Assembly (NCBI GenBank): GCA_029237695.1
Contig: CM055266.1
Span: 123,122,569 to 123,186,568 of the forward strand
Reading direction: 5' to 3'
Length of the DNA: 64,000 nucleotides
Source: Conchocele bisecta
Taxonomy: Eukaryota > Mollusca > Bivalvia > Lucinida > Thyasiridae
Below, one piece after another: positions 43,052 to 52,553 of the stretch. A model generated the notes under the pieces. The model had not been told where the DNA came from, did not search any database, and saw only the letters and a list, made by a program, of their open reading frames with translations. How positions within the stretch are numbered: the first letter of the stretch is position 1; the number at the start of each line of letters is the position of its first letter. Position numbers and translations under genes: made by a program.

Positions 43052-43312
43052 CTAACTCGCCGTACATTGTGCAATGTGGAAGAGGACCATGCCACGTTCC
43101 CATGACCTCACAATGCGGAGATCGTATTCATGCGCGTACAGCTTGTAAAATGTCACAAATAAAGTAAGAATATATAGAGCAGACGTTGAAAGAAAAACCC
43201 CAGTCACGATGTAATACAAACCTGTCGGAATGGCAAATCGCAACATGTACCGCTGCTGATAAACAACAATTATTCCACTTCGTGATTTAGTAATCAACTG
43301 TATTGCTTGCAA
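43052..43312 (-). CDS. probable terminal coding exon, membrane protein
   Basis: On the minus strand a pyrimidine-rich acceptor (TTTTCCTTATTTCCTTTGCAG, shown here without its first base as TTTCCTTATTTCCTTTGCAG) precedes an 86-codon frame that ends in TAG. It starts LQAIQLITKSRSGIIVVYQQ and contains a hydrophobic helix within GLYYIVTGVFLSTSALYIL, followed by a basic/aromatic stretch YKLYAHEYDLRIV. That looks like one transmembrane segment with a cytoplasmic tail or loop. It overlaps no recognised repeat. Upstream exons should lie at higher coordinates; none was identified. The family is not recognised. Confidence 0.45.
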   Translation of the reverse strand: MQAIQLITKSRSGIIVVYQQRYMLRFAIPTGLYYIVTGVFLSTSALYILTLFVTFYKLYAHEYDLRIVRSWERGMVLFHIAQCTAS

Positions 43313-43954
43313 CTGCAAAGGAAATAAGGAAAATATGTAACACACATGGCAATTTCAAAACAAATATATGTTTCTAGTGCAAGTCTTTATATTCAATTCA
43401 ATTCAATTCGTATATTGGCATTAAACAGCAAATAGCACATTTATAGCCATATAACAAACATGTATGATGGTTTCATGGAAATGTGTTCTCACTAGACATA
43501 TTAGCCAAGAAATATGATTAGGCTAAATCATTTCACAATCAGTTTGTTGCTAGTCCACTGCATTCTAAACTCTTTCTGTCCTCATTAAATTTCATATACT
43601 ATTTTCATCTTTCTCACACAGGCTGCATGCCGCGACAAGCCATTCAAACCGTTATAATCAAACGGTTCAAATAGCGACCACGACCTACACCGAGTGAGAA
43701 ATATGAACCATATGTAACACTGGCCATGATCAATTTTGGATATACCCAAAAGTTATTGGGGTTCGGTTTCTATTCAAGCAATTATCAGAATGCAGTACTA
43801 GCTAGACATTGTTCCGTGTGCATGCCGATACAAAACACTACATGAGAATTCCGCTTTCGTAGAAGGAATCGCCGGCTGACAAAACAAACGCATTGCCACA
43901 CCGTCTGATCGGGACATACTCCGGTCGCCATTCGCCATCTACTGTACACAACCG
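43313..43954. other. possible intron, unassigned
   Basis: Upstream of the acceptor at 43313. Contains a short TTCAATTCAATTCAATTCG run at about 43394. No families recognised. Confidence 0.35.
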
Positions 43955-44170
43955 CCGGCGTTAATCTTGCCCGGATGTCAACGTTTCTGAATCCCTATTG
44001 ACAATCTAACGCGCAATCAAGCAATCAAGCAGTTTGATTGGCTGAGCATGAGCAGTAGCACATCTCAGGCTCACCCAATCAAGCTGCTCGATTTCTAGCA
44101 CAATATTCAAGTATTTTGAAATAAAGAATTTGACCAATATCGGCAAGATTAGCCCGGGGTGTAGTGTATG
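43955..44170 (-). mobile_element. family G element
   Basis: Left end CAACCGCCGGCGTTAATCTT-like; hairpin GGCTGAGCATGAGCAGTAGC/ATCTCAGGCTCACCC around 44038-44080; right arm CTAGCACAATATTCAAGTAT. Confidence 0.65.
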
Positions 44171-44231
44171 TACATGTGCACTGATCGTCATTCAGCCATT
44201 GCCCTCTAAGACCACACGCGTACTATAGAGC

Positions 44232-44445
44232 AGGGGCCGTTTCACTAAACTTCGCAATTATTGGATTTACATTTATTGAGCATAGGCTGCTATGCTGCAT
44301 AGCAGCCTATGCTCAATAAATGTAAATCCAATAACAATGTTTTCTTGTAAACAATTATTGAATTTACATGTATTGAGCGTAAATATATCAATTGCAATTT
44401 CCAGCCGATCCCAAATTTGCACTTACGAACATTTTAGTTCCTGTT
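44232..44445. mobile_element. family B element with displaced hairpin
   Basis: After GGGGCCGTTTCACTAAACTT the hairpin (GAGCATAGGCTGCTATGC and complement, 44262-44332) comes almost immediately; sequence that normally precedes the hairpin (CAATGTTTTCTTGTAAAC) instead follows it. This is an internal rearrangement within one copy. Confidence 0.75.
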
Positions 44446-44835
44446 ATATATAGAGCTAATATTAATTATTTGAGCTTATGTAAATTTGGCACTCCAATGA
44501 AACATAGGTCTGTGATAATGTGCATTATATGGATCAGAATCTGTAATAGGACGAGGCTCGTAAGTTTATAACTTCCTGGACTAAATAACTAACATAGTCG
44601 GAATTCTTCACAACTAATGTGCCGATCTGCAGTGGCCCAGTAAACGGCCTTTGTCATCTAGCGACACGACAATAATGGCTGGATCGTCAGTTCCCAATCT
44701 ATCAAATTACATAATTACGATGCACACGTGCCGTTCTTGGCATTGGACAATGTCATTCTATTTGTGTGTGTATCATGATACTCGTCTCTTTTACATGTAT
44801 GTTTTGAGGAAGCCCTGTAAAAGTGGTGCGGTGAC

Positions 44836-44905
44836 TATAATATTGCGGAACAAACTAAACGCACAGAGTATACTCTGTGCGTTTAGTTTGTTCCGCAATA
44901 TTATA
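44836..44905. repeat. perfect 70-bp palindrome
   Basis: Each arm is 35 bp, from TATAATATTGCGGAACAAAC to GCACAGAGTA, with no spacer; the centre lies between 44870 and 44871. No mismatch was found in the two arms. Confidence 0.95.
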
Positions 44906-45023
44906 GGACACTCCCGGTATGATTCGTCTCATCTATTATATCATACATACACATTGAATACTTGGAAAATAGATAATGCATTTTCCTCGCAATCGGCCGC
45001 AACAATAAATGTCATCTTGTACG

Positions 45024-45120
45024 GGGCTGTGACTGGGGAAATGGGGATTATGGGATTTGTGAACAATGCAACTCATCGTGACACATTTCTCTAGCCTGAT
45101 AACGATCCATATTGCTTGTT
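45024..45120 (+). mobile_element. family A fragment
   Basis: GGGGCTGTGACTGGGGAAAT and GGGATTATGGGATTTGTGAA mark the end; only the first 100 bp survive. Confidence 0.6.
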
Positions 45121-45211
45121 AAATGTTAGATTAACATGCTATATCGTCATTTAGTTTTAATAATCTGACATTTTTCTTTTTCTGTTATCATGGTATATTC
45201 GCGGGAGAGTA

Positions 45212-45330
45212 GCTGGGGCCGTTTCACTAAAATTCGTACGACTGAAATGTTTGTAAGTGCAATCTTTGGATTGTTTGGAAATTTCAATTGATGGATTTAC
45301 ATTCATTGAGCATAAGCTGCAATAATATTT
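45212..45330 (+). mobile_element. family B half-element
   Basis: GGGGCCGTTTCACTAAAATT through TGATGGATTTACATTCATTG, stopping at the hairpin centre GAGCATAAGCTGCA. Confidence 0.75.
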
Positions 45331-45451
45331 TCAATAACTGTAAATGCAACCGACAGCCATAGTTAAATGCTTCTAACATATATATAATGGCGATACCTAA
45401 AAATAGTAACATACATTGGACGCTGACATAACACTGAGTATAGTATGGTGT

Positions 45452-46845
45452 AAGAACGGGGTCAAAACTAAACTTACAGGTGCAGCTATAAATATATACA
45501 GCTGCACCTGTAAAAATACAATTTTGTTTTGACCCCGTTCGTACACCATATGTACGAACGGTGTCAAAACTAAACTTACAGGTGCAGCTATAAAAATATA
45601 CAGGTGCACCTGTAAATGTATAGCTGCACCTGTAAAATGTACAGCTGCAGCTTTAAATGTATAGTTGCAGCTGTATAGCTGCAGCTATATATGGTGTACA
45701 AACGGGGTCAAAACTAAATTTACAGGTGCAGCTATAAAAATATACAGGTGCACCTGTAAATATACAGGTGCAGCTGTAGAAAATACAGGTGCACCTGTAA
45801 AAAATGCAGCTACACCTGTAAAAATACAATTTAGTTTTGACCCCGTTCGTACACAATATGTACCAACGGGGTCAAAACTAAAGTTACAGGTGCAGCTGTA
45901 AAAAATACAGCTGCACCTGTAAAAATACAGCTGCACCTGTAAAAATACAATTTTGTTTTGACCCCGTTCGTACACCATATGTACGAACGGTGTCAAAACT
46001 AAACTTACAGGTGCAGCTATAAAAATATACAGGTGCACCTGTAAATGTATAGCTGCACCTGTAAAATGTACAGCTGCAGCTTTAAATGTATAGTTGCAGC
46101 TGTATTTTTTATAGCTGCAGCTATATATGGTGTACAAACGGGGTCAAAACTAAATTTACAGGTGCAGCTATAAAAATATACAGGTGCACCTGTAAATATA
46201 CAGGTGCAGCTGTAGAAAATACAGGTGCACCTGTAAAAAATGCAGCTACACCTGTAAAAATACAATTTAGTTTTGACCCCGTTCGTACACAATATGTACC
46301 AACGGGGTCAAAACTAAAGTTACAGGTGCAGCTATAAAAATATACAGGTGCACCTGCATTTTTACAGCTGCACCTGTAAATGTATAGCTGTATCTGTAAA
46401 AGGTACAGCTGCACCTGTAAATGTATAGCTGCACCTGTAAAAGGTACAGCTGCAGCTGTAAATGTATAGCTGCACCTGTAAAAGGTACAGCTGCACCTGT
46501 AAATGTATAGCTGCACCTGTAAATGTATAGCTGCACCTGTAAAAGGTACAGCTGCAGCTGTAAATGTATAGCTGCAGCTGTATTTTTATAGCTGAAGCTA
46601 TAAACGTATTTTACAGGTGCAGCTATACATTTACAGGTGCAGCTGTAAAAAATGCAGGTGCACCTATATATGTTTATAGATGCACCTGTAAGTTTAGTTT
46701 TGACCCCGTTGGTACATATTGTGTACGAACGGGGTCAAAACTAAATTGTATTTTTAAAGGTGCAGCTGTATTTTTTACAGCTGCACCTGTATATTTACAG
46801 CTGCACCTGTATTTTTTATAGCTGCACCTGCAAATTTACAGGGTA
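45452..46845. repeat. palindromic CAGCTG/CAGGTG array with GGGGTCAAAAC modules
   Basis: Blocks of GCAGCTGnnnnnTATA and ACAGGTGCACCTGTAAA alternate in both orientations and are punctuated by hairpins of TTTTGACCCCGTTCGTAC and its complement. A 427-bp block (about 45547-45973) recurs directly at about 45974-46330. The end section 46330-46600 has a shorter TGCACCTGTAAATGTATAGC repeat. ORFs up to 150 codons here are in-frame repeat readings. Confidence 0.9.
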
Positions 46846-47020
46846 GACCGTATCCTTATGGAAACGAACACCTGTCATTACTAACGGTCGCTGGATAAAG
46901 GCAAAGCGACGACTGTGTTCTTGCCAGGTTCGTGTATGTTTCATACCCATGTAATGCGCAAATTCCGCAGTTGTAATGCGATAATCTTATTATTCTTTGC
47001 CGGCCTGTGCGACATAAACT

Positions 47021-47358
47021 CGAATCGTTCCGTCAATTTAACAATTCGTTCCCAGGAATTAACAATTTGTTCCCTCAATTTAATAATTAGTTCCCACCAA
47101 CGCACAATTCGTTTCCACGGGAACGAATTGTTAATTCGTGGGAACGAATTGTTAGTTATATTGTGGGAACGAATTGATAATTCGAGGGAATGAATTGTTA
47201 AATCGAGGGAACGAATCGTCATTTCGTGAGAACGAATTGTTAATTCGAGGGAACGAATTGTTATATCGTGGGAACGAATTGTTTATTCGAGGGAATGATT
47301 TGTTAAATTGAGGGAACGAATTAATAAAAAGAAATCCATGTCACCTGCGGGGCTCCGC
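47021..47358. mobile_element. family D element, left end decayed
   Basis: Facing runs of ACAATTCGTTCCC and GGGAACGAATTGTTAATTCG units end in CACCTGCGGGGCTCCG at right. The left TACGGAGCC terminus is no longer recognisable. Confidence 0.7.
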
Positions 47359-47404
47359 ACGTTCTTTGATCTTTATTTTATTTACTTATATGCATGTACA
47401 CCTA

Positions 47405-47640
47405 CAGTGCAACCTCTCTACAACCGCCATCCATGGGAAGACGCAAAACTGGCTGTTGTAGGGAGGTTAATGCTGACTTATATTTTGTCGTCCGCTGTTT
47501 ATTTACTTTCTTCGATAATTCTCATCATTGGAAATGATTCTAAAATGCTGTCAAAACATGTTTTTATTGAGAAAGAAGGCAAAAGCAACAGCAGACGACA
47601 ATTTTCATGTTCAACAGTCTAAGGGTTATTTGTCATACCG
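47405..47640 (+). mobile_element. family Q pogo-like element, partial
   Basis: CAGTGCAACCTCTCTACAAC at left, GGCTGTTGTAGGGAGGTTAA as an inverted internal end, then TTGTCGTC and AATGATTCTAAAATGCTGTC, with CAGCAGACGACAATTTTC at right. Its TA-flanked pair is seen at 58985. Confidence 0.65.
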
Positions 47641-48361
47641 CAGAAAAGTTTCTCGGCTTTTGATTGGCTAGCTTGCCTGGTCATATATATTATATGACCT
47701 GCCAAGGCCGTCGAACATAAGATAAATTGCGATTCCCCTCCGGCGCCTCGCGTCCACTGAAGACACATTTTGAAAGCGTCTAGCGATTGCGAATTGTATC
47801 CCTCACTAAACAGAATAAAACCCCGAATTGATCAATACAAGTAACAAATTGTACACTCAAAACCAGTCTTTATTGTTTATTTTTCCATAAATATTCTTCG
47901 CTCATCAAAATATGAGCGAAAAATTAGCCAAAATAACGAAAATTGCTTTTCAAATCTCAACACGCTTAGCTTCGTGACACGGCTATATTTAGGTCACAAA
48001 CTATGGGTTCCACGCACGAAACCGCGGCGTAGCAATGACAGCGAATGTTTGGGAACCAATCGCATTATTCTAGAGGCGCCAAAGGGAGAGCAGATCGATA
48101 GAGCAGTGGAATGTAAATTAAATTACACGATATAAAAAAAACTGTCATAAAGTCGTTTTCGATGGATTTCTTACTCCATATTTAGTTTGTTTTCGTTTAA
48201 TAATAAAAAAAAAAAATGTTCATTTACGCCTTTATATTAAGACTGACGGTAGAAAATCGAATCTCGGATTATTTGTCTTCCTGAAAAAACGTAAAGATCA
48301 AAAGAAGAGATATGTTTATACGGCCAAATACAGGATCTGCGGTATGACAAATACGTTATTA
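47641..48361. other. unassigned A/T-rich sequence
   Basis: A short palindrome GGTCATATATATTATATGACC lies at about 47680 (one base longer than shown elsewhere); nothing else is recognised, and no LTR could be paired with sequence downstream of the retrotransposon remnant. Confidence 0.35.
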
Positions 48362-48543
48362 TGATTCTACACAGGCTATATGGTGTAATATTGCCCGTCT
48401 GAAGGTATGTCATACCTCCAGACGGGCAACAGGCTATATGGTGTAATATTGCCCGTCTGAAGGTATGTTCACCCTCGGTTATCGCCTCGGGTGAACATAC
48501 CTCCAGACGGGCAATATTACACCATATAGCCTGTGTAGAATCA
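48362..48543. mobile_element. fold-back element with duplicated left arm
   Basis: Inverted ends TGATTCTACACAGGCTATAT and complement; arms continue GTGTAATATTGCCCGTCTGA. The left arm occurs twice (48371-48428 and 48430-48468), the first copy closed by its own short hairpin, before the CCTCGGTTATCGCCTCGGG loop. Confidence 0.85.
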
Positions 48544-48681
48544 CAATAACTTATAATACAGAGGAAAGTATCCATTTGGGATATAAAATAGCGGCTGTTA
48601 CAGAGAGAGACCAAGCGACCGCCAGATCTTGACAATGAGGGACCCCAGGTATTTTAGGTGAAAGCTTCGCAGCAGAGGGAG

Positions 48682-49845
48682 ATGGTGCCCACTCCAGCCA
48701 GACCTGAACCAACAACTTCAGAAGGCCGCATCACATCATTGGAAGATGCGTTTGTGAAACTGCAGACATGTTTGGAACATTTGATTGTGCTGGCCCGCAA
48801 AAGGGAATTCCATCAGAGGTGCTCCATAAGCAGGAAACCAACTCATACATACATGGAGTGTCCATTGAAAAACAAATGTTTTGCTTGTTTGAAGGAAGGC
48901 CACTTTAAAAGGAATTGTCCAAAGAGCAATGGTAAGAAAATAGGACATTCTCCGGATGGAAAGTCAAAATCTGTTGGAAAAGCTGCGTGTGCCGAATGGT
49001 TAGTTGATCCAATGATGGATACGTCTACACCAAGTCTGATACCGAGTTTGGGTACCAAGTACTCGGACTCGTATGTGTGCACTAAGTGCGGAAAGGTGGC
49101 ACTAGCCCCCAGTAGAGATGTGGAGATGATTGAAAACATTGATGCCACACTGAATAGTAGTGGGGCCACTTTGTATCCATCTAAGATGGGTGTGCGTGAA
49201 CAGTCGATGAGTCAATCGCCTAGTGGAAGTAGAAAACCTGAAATGGATGTCGGTCCGATTTGCCCGAAGGTTGATGAATCACCAAGTGACTTAGGATCTC
49301 AGGTTGGAGATGGTGATAGGAACAGGGTTCCGATTGAAGTGGAAATCCAAGATTCCACAAGGAAGGAAAACTTGTGTCCTGTAGCATGCAAGGTAGGTAT
49401 GTATCCAAATGCAAGCGGGGAGAATGTGCGTAGCGAACACATTTGTCCCGGTTTTGTCAAGGAGGAACATGTACGTCATGAACATGCGTTCCAAGGTAGG
49501 GACAAGGATCACGTGCGTAGCGAACACGTGTTTCCGGTTGCTTGCGGGTTGGAGCATGTAATAGCATGCAAGGAGCAAACATTTTCCGGGGTGTCATCAG
49601 AGGGGCAAGCTTACCGTGTTTGCTCACCTGGTGGCGAGCGTGGAATGGATTTCACAAATGAGACGGATGAGGGCAAGGACGTCGGTGTTGCCAGTGAGAG
49701 TCCCGGTGCTGAATCCGGCGAGACAATGAAGGCCAAGCAACCAGAGGTACGGGCAAGGATGGAACTGGACGAGCCTGGTCTCGATGTGATCTGGCCGTGG
49801 GATCCAGGAGGGTGTAATGACCTTGGTGAGGGAGTTCCGTGTTGA
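48682..49845 (+). CDS. Gag-like zinc-knuckle protein of an LTR-type retrotransposon remnant
   Basis: From the first ATG the frame encodes 387 residues; it is open for eight further codons upstream to a stop, so the original N-terminus may be lost. Near residue 65 lies a CCHC zinc knuckle, CFACLKEGHFKRNC (C-x2-C-x4-H-x4-C), the nucleic-acid-binding motif of retroelement Gag proteins. A second cysteine pair, CTKCGK, follows near residue 130. The C-terminal half is acidic and contains irregular repeats of a VRSEHnFP-type motif (residues about 250-300). No typical capsid region is identifiable. The frame is intact for 1.16 kb, in contrast to the broken integrase just downstream. A domesticated zinc-knuckle gene is an alternative. 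Confidence 0.65.
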   Translation: MVPTPARPEPTTSEGRITSLEDAFVKLQTCLEHLIVLARKREFHQRCSISRKPTHTYMECPLKNKCFACLKEGHFKRNCPKSNGKKIGHSPDGKSKSVGKAACAEWLVDPMMDTSTPSLIPSLGTKYSDSYVCTKCGKVALAPSRDVEMIENIDATLNSSGATLYPSKMGVREQSMSQSPSGSRKPEMDVGPICPKVDESPSDLGSQVGDGDRNRVPIEVEIQDSTRKENLCPVACKVGMYPNASGENVRSEHICPGFVKEEHVRHEHAFQGRDKDHVRSEHVFPVACGLEHVIACKEQTFSGVSSEGQAYRVCSPGGERGMDFTNETDEGKDVGVASESPGAESGETMKAKQPEVRARMELDEPGLDVIWPWDPGGCNDLGEGVPC

Positions 49846-49859
49846 CTTCGTCACCCAAG

Positions 49860-50730
49860 GTGACGGTTTTACGTTTTAGACTGGCGTGTCTCCAAAGGGA
49901 CGACAGTTGGTCTGCCAGAGACGCCGTCTAGTTGTGGATTCTCTGTGGAAGAGCTTAGAGAAGCTCAAAGAAATGACAAGGATCTAGAGTTGATCCTGGA
50001 ATGGTTGAGAACGTCTGCTCAGCCTGAGGAAGCCCCTTTATTTATAGCGAGCTCTGCGATCAAGAGCAGTTTGTACTCATTGAGGGGGTACTATACCGAA
50101 CCAGATATGAATGTGACGAGAAAGACTTGGTAGTGCCAGAGAGTCTAAGACCTATGACATTAGAGTGGAACCATGATATTCCATCTTCCAGACATCAGGG
50201 TGTGGTGAGAAATAAGGCAAGCATGAAAGAAAAGTGATTTTGGGATGGAATGGCAATAGGTCACGGCAGGCTCAAAGCCTCCACAGACAGTGCACCAATT
50301 GAGCGAGTGCAGACTGATTTCATGAGTCCATTGCCTACTACTCCCCGGGGACATGAACACATCCTGATGAGGGTAGATCGAGGCCAATTCAGTGGTTGAT
50401 CATTTTTCTCGTGGTTCGGATATCCCATTCAGCCATTCAGCCAGGGACATATCCCACTCCGGATATGGTAAGGGAGATGGTTGGAAAGGGGACAGTGGTG
50501 GCCATTGGCATGCATCCCAAGGGTGCAAGCACAACATCAAGGGCAGACATTTGGGCAAAATGCGACATTTGGTAGAAATGCCCGAGGTTTGGCGAGATTG
50601 GGTTGGACGTAGTCACATATCACGTCCAAATATACATCATTAAGGAAGACGGCCAAGTGGAGCGGGTTGCGGCAATTCCTTGATCAGAGGCACCACATTT
50701 CAGGAGGTGCTGAGGCTGACTGCGGAGAAT
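49860..50730 (+). pseudogene. degenerate integrase region, Ty3/gypsy-like pol 3' end
   Basis: After a 15-bp gap an open stretch encodes FSVEELREAQRNDKDLEL, typical of the segment preceding the integrase zinc-binding domain. Shifted frames then show VVPESLRP, a His pair spaced as in the HHCC domain (50172, 50192), the core start around TDFMSPLPTTPRG (first Asp codon at 50314) and a second Asp codon at 50375. A GLDVVTYHVQ segment near 50600 resembles the GPY/F module. At least one stop (TGA at 50235) and several frameshifts break it. Protease, reverse transcriptase and RNase H are absent between this and the Gag-like ORF. Confidence 0.7.
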
Positions 50731-51024
50731 GACTAATAACTCTACAGGGCCCAGTTGTAGTAGAGTACAATAATATGTGGAGTGTTTTACGGCAGAAACG
50801 GAGAGACCAAGTCTCTAAGTGTGGTGGTCGGACTATGTTAGAGACTTGAGTCTCTAGGTCAGGACGTTTTATATGGATTTTACTATAGTCAGAATAGTAA
50901 ATACAGAGAATCCGCGAACTGGGACATTTTAAATGGATTTTATAGTAGTAAAGACAAAGAATTTGTGGACTGGATTTTTTAAATGTACAAAGTGTTTTAA
51001 TGTATTCTTAACTGGATGTATTGT
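50731..51024. other. unassigned sequence 3' of the retrotransposon remnant
   Basis: Contains an inverted pair GAGACCAAGTCTCTA/TAGAGACTTGAGTCTC near 50793-50860 and a near-duplication (TTTTATATGGATTTTACTAT versus TTTTAAATGGATTTTATAGT) at 50869 and 50927. No LTR identified. Confidence 0.4.
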
Positions 51025-51332
51025 GTGTAAATTCTTACTGAATAGCACAATACGTGAGTTTTGCGAACAGAGTAGTCCCAGATCAGACTGCACACATGCA
51101 GTCTGATCTGAGTCTACACTGTTTGCAATAACAGTAATAAGTGTGAGAATATTAATCTGGCAAATAATGTAGTTCCTTATCAGATTGCGTAGATATGTAG
51201 TATGATCTGAATCAACACTAGTCGAAATCACTCTATACATTCACTCTTTTTACAAGCAATAAAGCCCCAAACTACACAATTTGGACCGGATTTCTATAAA
51301 TAAATTCATCGGGAGATAACTAGCTACGATCC
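51025..51332 (-). mobile_element. family P element, minus orientation
   Basis: Right end GGGAGATAACTAGCTACGATC follows GACCGGATTTCTATAAATAA. The interior ACTACATATCTACGCAATCT (reverse complement) shows the uninterrupted sequence at the N insertion site of the 23.9-kb copy. Confidence 0.75.
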
Positions 51333-51363
51333 CCATTAGTGACACATTGCGCAGCCACTGACC

Positions 51364-51616
51364 ACAGGTCGAAGACTCGGACCTATGACACCAAAAAAAT
51401 GCCTATTAAAATAATCCCATTACCCCACCCACTTGGTCTCGTACAGTACCATTTAAATGCCTATTAAAATAATCCCATTACCCCACCCACTTGGTCACGT
51501 ACAGTACCATCTTCTATATAGAAGATGGTACTGTACGAGACCAAGTTGGTGGGGTAGTGTGATTCTTTTAATAGGCATTTTTTGTTGGTGTCATAGATCC
51601 TAGTCTTCCACCTGTG
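51364..51616. mobile_element. family J short fold-back
   Basis: Ends CACAGGTCGAAGACTCGG and GTCTTCCACCTGTG; only the outer 110 bp of each arm remain, and the left arm contains a tandem duplication of TGCCTATTAAAATAATCCCA. Flanks CCACTGAC and CTACTGAC match at 7 of 8 positions. Confidence 0.8.
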
Positions 51617-51624
51617 CTACTGAC

Positions 51625-52140
51625 TGGAACAAGCGTTAGGGAGTTTATCCACTGACCGCTTCGATTATGAATACAGTCTCAAGGTTGTGCCGATTTCGCG
51701 TAAATTGGTACAAGTTGCACGTGGGAATTCAGTACATGCTGAAGTGTCCGAATATCGATTGGTCAATGAAGCAGAACGCGTGCATTTGTCCTGCCCAGTC
51801 GGTCAGTGTGTCAATCACCCGGGCGATCCGAGGTCAAACCCGGGGTAGTCCGAGGTGATTGGTCAAGGGTCACTGCTACTGTAAAGAGGTCACGCAAGAC
51901 GCGACAAATGCACCAGATAAATATTCCCATATGCTCTTTGACTTTGCAATGCACTAGTGAATTCACGAGAAGCATTGACCGCGTGGGGAAAGTGCAAAAG
52001 GTCAAAGTTGTTTTCAGTGGCGGACACTGACCCGCGTGTGTTGTCGTACATGGACGCTGCGTGTCCAGTTATGGTAATGAGCACTGCAAATCCAATTTGG
52101 ATTAAAAGGTGGTTGTGGGCAATTGTCTTGGGAGTTGTGA
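51625..52140. other. unassigned sequence
   Basis: Short ORFs in several frames; no motif, repeat or splice-bounded exon recognised. Confidence 0.3.
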
Positions 52141-52350
52141 GCGTGGCTGGAGAAATTGTGATGATGCTATTTGCGACCAGTAGCCGATTTCACCAACATT
52201 GCTAAGTATACTTTGAGGGAGTAATCATTTATTTTTCCTCAAATGCATTATTTCATATAGAACTAACGACTGCATATATTTGATGATTAAAAGTCTCCCT
52301 TAAAGTATACTTTACTAGATAAGTATAATTTGCAATGTTGGCGACCATCA
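52141..52350. mobile_element. family L element joined to a family A fragment
   Basis: GTGGCTGGAGAAATTGTGAT to TTTGCGACCAG (52141-52180) is an A end; it leads into L (TAGCCGATTTCACCAACATT ... TTGCAATGTTGGCGACC). L lacks its central hairpin here. Confidence 0.7.
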
Positions 52351-52356
52351 TACCAC

Positions 52357-52440
52357 GTCACGTACCGGGGCATATCGAACGAGTGCCGCATTGATGAAAA
52401 TCGCGCTCGTTACCAATTGAGCTAACCAGACATCTGCTGC
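52357..52440 (-). pseudogene. tRNA-like relic
   Basis: Read on the minus strand, TGGTTAGCTCAATTGGTAAC has the form of a tRNA D-arm with an A-box, and GTTCGATATGCC lies where the T-arm/B-box would be, about 40 bp on. The B-box departs from GGTTCGANNCC and the acceptor stem does not close well, so this is a tRNA pseudogene or the head of an old tRNA-SINE. Confidence 0.5.
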
Positions 52441-52553
52441 AGTTAACCTGAATTTTCTGTTTGTAACGCAAGGCGACTTAGGCCATAAAAAAGTACATTG
52501 GTTCTCAGACACGGGGTTTGCGGAATGTGAAGCGGGAGGGTGGATATTTTAAT

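Noticed and set aside
44651..45094. 147-codon plus-strand ORF
   Set aside because: It crosses the 70-bp perfect palindrome and ends in an A element; no domain is visible.
45685..46137. 150-codon and related Cys/Tyr-rich ORFs
   Set aside because: They are readings of the CAGCTG/CAGGTG array; both strands give similar products because the array is palindromic.
48237..48635. 132-codon minus-strand ORF upstream of the Gag-like gene
   Set aside because: Half of it is the fold-back element at 48362-48543.
47641..51000. Long terminal repeats for the retrotransposon remnant
   Set aside because: I compared the flanks by eye and found no shared TG..CA-bounded segment or primer-binding site; the element may have lost both.
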